64,000 nucleotides of DNA, taken from NCBI RefSeq assembly GCF_029962835.1, contig NC_080578.1, positions 29,839,001 to 29,903,000 of the forward strand. Direction: 5' to 3'. The translations under genes and the position numbers were made by a program. How positions within the stretch are numbered: position 1 is the first letter of the stretch; every line of letters starts with the position of its first letter. The DNA is from Magnolia sinica. Taxonomy: Eukaryota > Streptophyta > Magnoliopsida > Magnoliales > Magnoliaceae. The notes below the pieces were generated by a model. It did not search any database and was not told where the DNA came from. It saw only the letters and a list, made by a program, of their open reading frames with translations. This document shows positions 56,300-64,000 of the stretch, in pieces.

Positions 56300-57306
56300 C
56301 TGTAGGACAAACAAACCATCTTCAGCCAAAAGGGATTCACAACAACCAAAGAACTCTTCCATGTATTCATGGCCAATTCCTATCATCTCACTGCAATAAA
56401 AAAAATCACCAGTTGGGGAATGCAATTTAATTCTGCCTGTTAATAGCTAATGGAGTTTCAGCAGTTGCAGGGAAATCACCATGATATAATCTTGTCATAT
56501 TTCTGACAGCTTAGCAGTTGGCGATAGTCACATAGAAGGAATTTTATCTTGGCTTGAAAACACAATTAATTAAAATTAGAATGTCAAACAAACATGTCTT
56601 ATAAAACAAACTTTTAAATATTTGGCAGTCTTGGAAGATTGATTTTCAAGAAAACAGTATCCATGAGTATTCTTCATCTATAGATTCCATTTAAATACAA
56701 CTAAAAAATAAAAATAAAGGGATCAATCAATCTTTGAGCATTTGGTTAGTAATCCATTTTCACTGAGATCACAATTTTGTAAATAGAATTTTGAATAAAA
56801 TAAACTACTTGGAGGCCAGCTTCTTTCACTTTCCTTTCTGCATATTTCAGCTGCTCCTCAGACAATGTGATGCTTGTGTATTTACAACCAGTTCTCTTGA
56901 CAACCTCTATAGCTAGGCTTCCCCAACCACAACTAATCTCAAGAATTTCGTGGCTAGCATTGATTCTGGCCTAGATCATTTTGAAAAGTACAAACAAAGT
57001 CAAATAAGAAAGTAATAGATGGAAACCCATCTAAATACTATTTAAATAGAATGGTTAGTGATAAGGGCCTCACCTTTTCAATCAGGAGAGATTTTCCGTA
57101 GCTGTACGACCTTTAAATCTTCAACCTCACTCTTTCAGATAGTTCAAACATGGAAGTTAGAATCCTATAAACTACACCTATCACATACTAGAAATAAAGG
57201 ATTAAATTGAATAAAGATGGTTTCACAAGAAATTGATACACACCTTAAATATAGCGCATGAATAGGTCATTGTTTCATCCAAGAACAGCCCAAAGAGGTC
57301 ATTACT
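56300..57306 (-). pseudogene. Cyclopropane-fatty-acyl-phospholipid synthase, gene fragment
   Basis: Four minus-strand exons with proper splice sites: 57,306-57,244 (SNDLFGLFLDETMTYSCAIF), about 57,126-57,074 (VEDLKVVQLRKIS, then a frameshift before LIEK), 56,970-56,809 (ASHEILEISCGWGSLAIEVV and TSITLSEEQLKYAERKVKEA) and 56,390-56,300 (EMIGIGHEYMEEFFGCCESL). This enzyme adds a methylene bridge from S-adenosylmethionine to unsaturated acyl chains of membrane phospholipids. EISCGWGS is the SAM-binding motif I (usually E-I-G-C-G-W-G). Upstream (oxidoreductase domain in plants) and downstream exons are absent. With the frameshift it is a non-functional fragment. The gene would run opposite to the other fragments. 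Confidence 0.85.
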
Positions 57307-57400
57307 CTGAAAGCATGAAAGTTAAGGACAAACCGTTAAATTATTTTTGTTATAATACAAAGTACAATAACATCATGATGAACATGAAGAGAATGAGTAA

Positions 57401-57717
57401 GGCTATGTTTGGAAACCATGGATTCCATGCCAAACAGTGGAAACGGGTTTTCCTTTGAAGTGACTATTCATGTTGTTTGAATAGCAAAGAAAAGAGTGGG
57501 ATTCTACCAAGAAATCATTACACTTCCATTATTTGGATTCTTAGCACAAAAACTAGATGGATTTTGTGAGAGGAATATGGGATTTCCACTTGCTACACAA
57601 ACAAGAACTCAAAGTTGGAATCCATGTTTCAATGGTTCCCATGGAAATCATCATCGGATAATTATTTATTTAATTTTCCCTTCTCTTGCCTTGGATTCCA
57701 CTTATCTAAACATGGCC
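57401..57717. mobile_element. Tourist-like (PIF/Harbinger) MITE
   Basis: A 317 bp element has terminal inverted repeats GGCTATGTTTGG and CTAAACATGGCC and a 3 bp duplication TAA (57,398-57,400 and 57,718-57,720). The inverted repeats extend imperfectly about 26 bp to the 'tggattcca' words. Size, TIR form and TAA target fit Tourist-type MITEs. It contains no coding sequence and lies just upstream of the cyclopropane synthase fragment. Confidence 0.82.
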
Positions 57718-57720
57718 TAA

Positions 57721-59459
57721 ATGAAAGACCCATGATACAGTGCTCAAATTGTAGTATATGAGCAAACCATGAATCACTGGAATGATTTAACTTAGGTAAT
57801 GTTAAAGAATGCACTAATGGAACTTGTAACCAACAGCTCCTACAGTGAGAATCCAATACAACATCTAAGTGACATTTTACAAAAGTAGATGCCACTACAA
57901 TGAAATAAGCAAGGTGGATGGCAGATGAGCAACTTTTTATAACTGGATGAATAACTGTTTACATGCAAGTGAATCACTTGCAGAGGAACCAGAGTAATAA
58001 CTTTGGGCAGACATGTTCATATTCAATGCTACTCATCTGGTTGTCCTATTATCTAATTGACCATGCTCTTATATCTAGGTGATCAGATGATCCTATCCAT
58101 TTAATGATGAAAGATGGAGAACTACAACCGACAGTCGAAAGTTGAAGGGGCTCAATTGGATGGTAGGATCATCTAATGGGGAAAACATCTAGGGCATATC
58201 CACCGACCATGGGGCCCACCATATGATGAACCTGGATCACTAAAAGTGGGCACAATGACAAAAGATCCCATACCATGCCTGCATTGAAATTTCCATATAA
58301 TGATCTTACAACCCATTAAGATGAGTGCAATCTTGGGAAAACAAGAAGGGGCCTGATCCAATTCAAACAATTCTAAATTGAGATTTAGATACAAATTAAT
58401 ATGTGAGGCGCACCATGATGTTTTACTGACATCACTAAATAATATAAAATCATACCTAAGACCTTTAAGTAGCAAACATGAGTTTTGGAATGGCCTGATT
58501 TTTATCATCCTATAAGGATACATCTTTTAAATGGATGTAAATGTAAATGTATGAAAGAACTTAGGCCCCACATACAGTTTGGAATCTGTTTAAGGGGGGG
58601 CGTCCCCATCGCAACTATTCCCTGTGGTGTGGACCACCCGAGTTTTGGCTCAGTTTAATTTTTAGGAACTAACTAGAACAATAGGAGGCACTAATGATTG
58701 GACATTAAAACATTATGGTGGGCCCCACATGCCAATTTGTTCCTTGAGCTTAATGTAGAAAGGTTTGTAGATGATCCCACAAATAAGAAAAGTGGAGCTT
58801 TGAGAAATTCCATACACATAACAAAATTTTCCATGAGAATTGACCACCTACGGCTGGCTCTATGCCAAGCATGCAACCCCATCTCTCACCAAAAAGTATC
58901 ACTTCTATGGGAAATCCAAGCCATGTGAATGGTGGGACCCACCATCAAAATCACAAACCCTGAAGCATGCCCATTTTGCAAATTTATATTACCATCTAAT
59001 TCATTCAAAGGAGTCTTCACACCAAGATGTACCTAGTATTATCTACTACATACTAGTAACATACAACCAATATTGGGGCACCATACCATAAGCTACAAAA
59101 TTTCATGTCCCCATAAATAAGGTATCCTTCATTGATAATATATATATATATTATAAGTTCTTTATTTTTATTTACATTCGCAAATGCATTCATCATCCAT
59201 CCAACTATTAACAACATTTATAAAAAATAAAAGATATCCAACCAACTCTTAATAATAATTTACAACTTAACCTACTGCGAACCATCATGCATCGTAATGT
59301 CTTACGGTAGAGCGGTTTCTAAGGAGTTACAAGTTGACCCTGACGACAGCATATAAATGAAGTGATAAAGATATAAATGATTCAAGATTAATTTAATGTT
59401 TCGAGACCTTACATCCACCTCACTCTTACTGCCAAGTAGTCTTGATGAAAATGCATCCA
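57721..59459. other. No gene recognised; dispersed 'tggggcccacc' blocks
   Basis: AT-rich spacer. Segments at 58,190-58,260 and 58,560-58,740 contain 'catggggcccaccatatgat' and 'ttatggtgggccccacatgc' words like those in family B LTRs, plus a G run at 58,594. A TA tract lies at 59,141-59,152. No credible frame. Confidence 0.5.
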
Positions 59460-59994
59460 CACTACAAGAAGGGAAAAAAAAAGAATTTTTGGCTGCACGG
59501 AGACGGTCTGGTATGAACGTCTTCCTATGTACCTAATGTTTGGAAGATTGGGATCAAAACACAAAGTAGTTCTTAATATTTAAATCAGAACATTCTACGC
59601 ATAAGCAGAGAAAAAATTAAAACAAATCATAATATAAATATGTGTACCTTCTGTTACTCATAAGAAGATGAAAAGTTGAAACAAATCACTAGATTAGTCA
59701 AGCAAAACTACTAAATAATTCAAGATAATAATTTAGTCAAATAATATCCAAAATAACCTCAAACACAATACACATGTCCTGACCAAATTACAAAAGTATG
59801 TTCTTGACTTAAGAAAAGTTTTAAGTAAACTCTTTTAATATCTATGTTGTCATCAGCACTCTAGGCCAAATGAGAACATCACCCACGTCGCAATCGACCA
59901 ATGTCTTCTCCCCAACGTCACTAAACACATCTGCACTAGGAACTTCAACAACATCACAATCTGGAGGGATGCTTGCATAATCTCTAATCAGACA
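59460..59994 (+). mobile_element. Possible CACTA terminus, interrupted by an LTR
   Basis: CACTACAAGAAGGGAAAAA at 59,460 matches the common CACTA end CACTACAAGAAAA. The following 530 bp has no clear subterminal array. At 59,850-59,990 the minus strand has a 45-codon open stretch (IPPDCDVVEVPSADVFSDV, then DCDVGDVLIWPRVL and a stop) that I do not recognise; it could be the C-terminus of a transposon protein. The family B LTR begins at 59,995, so the element would be split there. Confidence 0.4.
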
Positions 59995-62389
59995 TGCAAG
60001 ACCCGTATCCTAATCCGTACTGTTCCATAGGCTTCCGCGGTCCCTCTAGTCGAATTTCGACAATCCTCAACCCATATTCGACGTTTGCGTGCGATCTTAA
60101 GTTAGGTCCCACATACCAAAGTCAGCTCGAACCGAAACTTGTACCTTAGCGACCGCGCTGTCACCGCGGTTCCAATGCCATGACTCACGCACCGATCTGA
60201 TACCTAGGCCAGAAGTTGTAGGTCCGCATACATTTCGAGAAAAATGCCGCATGTTGGGAATTTCGAGGGAATCTCTACAATGTATCCCATCAATCAATCA
60301 ATCACCCAAGTCAAGTACACACCATACCCTAAGTACAACAACTCATTCCTCCTTTTCCCTTAAGTCAACTCTCTCTCCCCTCACTATTCCTCTTTTACAA
60401 TTTTTCAAACAAACCCATCCCCTTTTTACAAAAAAAAATCAAACTTACCCATACCTCCCATCCCCTTCCTTACATCATCTCATCCATATCATCCCATCAC
60501 CCCTTTTTCTTTCTCATTTCTCAAATCTCCCAAGCATCCCATGTCCAACCTCTCTTCTCTCCCAAACAACAACAACAAGTGTGGCCCACTTTTCCCACCC
60601 TCTCATCTCTCATCCCCACCATCAAAACCCCATCAATCACCATCAAAAGAGAAGGCAAGGAGCTAAGAAGGATAAGGAACCAAGGAGAAGGCCGATAAGT
60701 GGGTGATCCACTGTTAAATTCTTTTTTTAGGGCTCACTTGTTGGTGGGACCCATTTTGATGTATGAGTTGTATCATGTGGGGCCCATAGTGGTGGGGCCC
60801 CTCCATCACCGTATCTCTCTCTCTCTCTCACTCTTTCATTGTTGATAGCCCACCTAATGATATATATATTGTATCCATGTTGTCTATTTAGTGGACCACA
60901 CTACAGCCCACTGGTGGAGCCCACCTTGTTGTCCAAACTTGGATGAAGGAAAATACAAACATCAGCTGATCCAAACCTTGGTGGGCCTTCACGTAGACCC
61001 CACCATGGCAGTGTGTGGAGCCCACCATGATGCTTGTTTTATATCCATGCAGTCTAGCATCTCTGGACGTTAGACGGGCATGGCTAACATGGAGTGCATG
61101 TACTGATAGGGGTGTGTACTTACAAGCTAACGAAAAAAGAGCTTTTTGGGTGGGCTACTTAGGTAGGCCCTACCTTGATGCAAAAATCAAATCCACACTG
61201 TCCATTCCATTCTCTAGCTTACTTTAGGCGTTGAGCCGAAAAATGAAGCCATTCAGATTATCTGGCGGGCCATAGTGTGGAGAATAGGGGTTCTTACCAT
61301 TAAATTACACTTTGAAGTTTTCTATACGCTAAAATACCTCCGATATTGGGCTCATTTAGCCTGTAATGAGCCGTAGGATCCAATAGCTGGAGTGGATCTG
61401 ACCGATGCGGGCCCCACGTATGAAAAACCTCAGAAATACATTATTTTCAAAAAAAACATGAGACAACAGTAGCGACTGCTGCTACTGCTGGCAGAGGACG
61501 CCAGCGCGTGGTGTTGTTGATGGTGGCCAGGGACCGTGGGTCCCAACCGTGGGCCCCACCGTGATGTGTGTAGGCTATCCACATTGTGCATTTAGTGGGC
61601 CCCCTTCTGGCCGTGGGCTGCCCCAAAAATCAGCCCTACATGGGACTTGGTTGGCCCATGTCACATGAATAGTGAGGGTTGCATGCCTACCATTGAAACC
61701 CTTTTTGGGTTGTAGAAGTTTCAAATCAAATATGAAAATTTTTTTCCTATTCGTTCAGGTCCTGTAACCTTATCAACAGTCTGGATTGCATGTAAACAGT
61801 ACAGTGGGCCCCATGCCTATGTGGCATCGTCAACAGATTGGATGATAACTAAACGTTATGGTGGACCCCTGGCCCGTGTGTCCTCATCAACAAGTTGGGT
61901 GCAAATAAATATTACAGTGGGCCCCAGGTCTAAATGACCTTATCAATGGGTCGGATGGAAAACAAACATTATAGTGGGCCCCCATGTCTGTGTAACCTTG
62001 TCAACAGGCTGGGTGAAAAATGAACATTACCATGGGTCTCAGGTCTGTATGACCTTATCAATAGGATTGGGTGGAAAATAAACATTGTGTTGGGCCCCAC
62101 GTTGGACCCACTGATGTGTGTGCTCCACACCTTCCATCAGTGTGGTCCCCACCATGAGGTATGTGTATTATCTAGGCTATCCATCCCTATCGGACCCACC
62201 ATGATGCATGTGTTGCATCCAAGCCATCCAACCATTTAAAAGCTAATTTTAAGGCTTGAAATTAAAAATAAGGCAGATCTAGGATTAGGTGGGCCACATT
62301 TCAGGAAAGTAGTGGGTTTGAACGTCCACCATTTAACCCTTAGAAATTTTTAATGGTGAAAATCCTTATCACCACTTATATTTGGGTGT

Positions 62390-62429
62390 GGCCCATTTGA
62401 TATACGCATGGCCCATTGTTGAGGCCCAC

Positions 62430-62477
<48 letters not shown>

Positions 62478-62640
62478 CCCATTGTGATGTATGCAAGGCC
62501 CATGGGTTATGGCCCATTGCAATGTATGTAAGGCCCATTGATATGGCCCACTTGACAAATATAAGACCCATGTACATGAGGCCCATTTGATGTATTGGAG
62601 GCTCATGGGTCGAGGCCCAGTGGGATGTATATAAGGCCCA
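62390..62640. repeat. GGCCCA minisatellite with embedded (TA)n
   Basis: Imperfect units of 'gtatgtaaggcccattg' type lie on both sides of a pure TA run (62,433-62,474). The frames predicted on minus are repeat translations. Confidence 0.9.
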
Positions 62641-63703
62641 TTATAACGTGATTCCACCATGGTTTATGTGTTGACCTTTATAGCGGGCTATGCCTTGGGA
62701 GCAATGATGGTTTGACATCCACATTGTAAGGATAATGCTGGTTAAATGTCTGCATTGTCACTCTTCCTAAGGCCCATGGATAGGCCCATACTTGTAGTGT
62801 GTGGGGCGTCTAGGCCCATCTTCATTATGCACAGAGCCCATCACTATATAACATGCTTAGTATAGATCCATGATTCATGATCATACACATCATATGTAGG
62901 CTTAATATGAGTGACTGATCACAGCATATGCCCTCGGGCAGATTGTTTATGGGCTCCCTGATATGCGGAGTTGCCCTTCATGAGCGCACAGTATGCGCAG
63001 GATTTGTTGCATTCTGGTAGAGTGATTCATGTACTTGCATTTGTATGATTATGATTATTGTATGCCCTAGCAACATCAGGGCCATAGCCTACACAGACAC
63101 ATCGTGGATGGCTGGATTGGACACCAAAAATATTATTCTAGCATCGGGGCACCATAGATGTCCCTAGGTGAAAATTTCTAAATCGGATAGTACCAGAGGA
63201 TGACTCCAACATCGAGACCGAGTGAATACATGAGCGCGCAAGGGTCGTATACTAGTAAGTCGCGTCTCCCACTATGTCATGGTCGGTTGGAAAGGGGTGT
63301 GACCTTACCCGCTTGAGTGAGGGGGCAATTTCTAGGTTGAGTTTGACCAGCTTGAAGAATCGGTCAGCTATCGATTAGCTAGGCCCGATATTGGCAGGCG
63401 GATAGTGAGGTCTCTTTCACTCTCCCAGTTGTGCATCCAAATAAGGGCGACAAGCTGGCATAGAGTGTACTAGACCTCGGTGATTATCCAGAATGAGAAC
63501 TGTACTATTATATGATGAGAATTGACATGCTTGAGTTGCATCTCGCATCGCATGGTCGTGTTATGGCTGATAGCATTCATATCTTGCACCATATAGCCTT
63601 GGTACGGCTGATCGGATTCATGTACTCATCACCATGATTTCACATTACTCTGACCTTGCATTCTAAGCACGCTTATATTGCGCACACACTTACACCACCC
63701 TCT

Positions 63704-63723
63704 AAGCTTTCTATAAGCTTATG
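63704..63723 (+). promoter_or_regulatory. Conserved TATA-like block in LTR B6
   Basis: AAGCTTTCTATAAGCTTATG is identical to B2 and B3. Confidence 0.55.
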
Positions 63724-64000
63724 CATGATCGATGCGTGCAGGTGACGCCAGGACCCAGCCATAGTCTCGCCGTGGTTGGAGCGTGCAGCCGAGCTTCTAG
63801 AATTTTTGTTACTTTCATTATATTGTATTTTCCTTTCATACACCTTGTACTTAAAGTTTTTTATCAGAGTGAATTTTGTGATGGTGTTCTTGTGGTTATT
63901 GTTTGTGGGTTATGCTTATGGTTATGCTTGTACAGAATCAAAATCATGTTTGAAATCCTCCTTATAAGATCCGAGGATCGGAACCTGATGTATGGGTATT

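Larger units (their letters stand above)
59995..64000 (+). mobile_element. Family B LTR, copy B6, runs past the window end
   Basis: It starts TGCAAGACCCGTATCC (the expected U3 end with T-to-C at position 3), preceded by AGACA as the presumed duplication. It follows the B2 order: (TC)-rich zone at 60,815, 'ggtgggcccacc' blocks, TA microsatellite (62,433-62,474), GGCCCA array (62,390-62,640) and TATA-like block (63,704-63,723). By comparison with B2 about 90 bp of the U5 end lies beyond 64,000, so solo or full-length status cannot be told. Confidence 0.85.

Noticed and set aside
57496..57720. 74-codon open frame on plus
   Set aside because: It lies within the MITE and includes its right terminal repeat.
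55449..59470. One complete CACTA element from 55,449 to 59,470
   Set aside because: The CACTA word at 59,460 is in direct, not inverted, orientation and its sequence differs from the 55,449 end.

Overview
The window is eukaryotic nuclear DNA from a flowering plant. It is almost entirely nested LTR retrotransposons, with one short stretch of broken host-gene fragments. Several lines point to a plant: spliceosomal GT/AG exon remnants, a plant-type cyclopropane synthase remnant, Tekay/Del chromoviruses and Athila-type elements with a tRNA-Asp-like primer site, CACTA and Tourist-like DNA transposon ends, and GGCCCA-rich repeats. The very long LTRs and repeat style would suit a magnoliid or another large-genome angiosperm, but species is inference only. 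I see no intact protein-coding gene, tRNA or rRNA.

Left part, 1-25,050. Athila-like remnants (LTR pieces; reverse transcriptase and RNase H at 5,076-6,340) are split by younger insertions. A 4.2 kb solo LTR of a Tekay-like family (here 'family B') lies at 316-4,532 with duplication TAGGT. A complete but dead Tekay chromovirus ('family A') on the minus strand spans 6,856-19,906: 3' LTR, polypurine tract, chromodomain, integrase, RNase H, RT, protease, gag, Met primer site, 5' LTR. Its 3' LTR is itself split by another solo LTR ('family C', 9,153-12,399, duplication AATTG). A second family B solo LTR (20,178-24,114, duplication AGCTT) follows 270 bp after the family A element, in the same Athila-like LTR.

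Middle part, 25,050-50,740. A copia/SIRE-like LTR remnant is split by a 5.5 kb family B solo LTR (26,034-31,537). A minus-strand Athila element (gag, Asp primer site, 5' LTR) is split by a 1.9 kb solo LTR ('family D', 32,738-34,659, duplication TTCTT). It stands head to head with a plus-strand Athila element (LTR 37,378-38,823, then gag), with a 408 bp RT fragment between them. The plus-strand gag is cut by a 10.2 kb family B complex (39,816-50,028, duplication CATCT). Both outer termini of this complex are the same (U5) LTR end in inverted orientation, which a normal LTR element cannot give.

Right part, 50,740-64,000. A gene graveyard holds an SPT5-like first exon with a stop, an intronless OS-9 lectin pseudogene, an Athila RT fragment, a second SPT5-like exon, a TATA-binding-protein exon, further exon-like pieces, a CACTA end, a broken cyclopropane-fatty-acid synthase gene fragment (minus strand) and a Tourist-like MITE with TAA duplication. 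A sixth family B LTR starts at 59,995 and runs out of the window.

The most interesting signals are: (1) family B LTRs carry arrays of the TCP-type site TGGGCC/GGCCCA upstream of a conserved TATA-like block about 360 bp from the U5 end; (2) the 39,816-50,028 insertion has two U5 ends; (3) fragments of several unrelated host genes sit side by side beside a CACTA end; (4) short TCGA-centred palindromes recur in unrelated LTR families.
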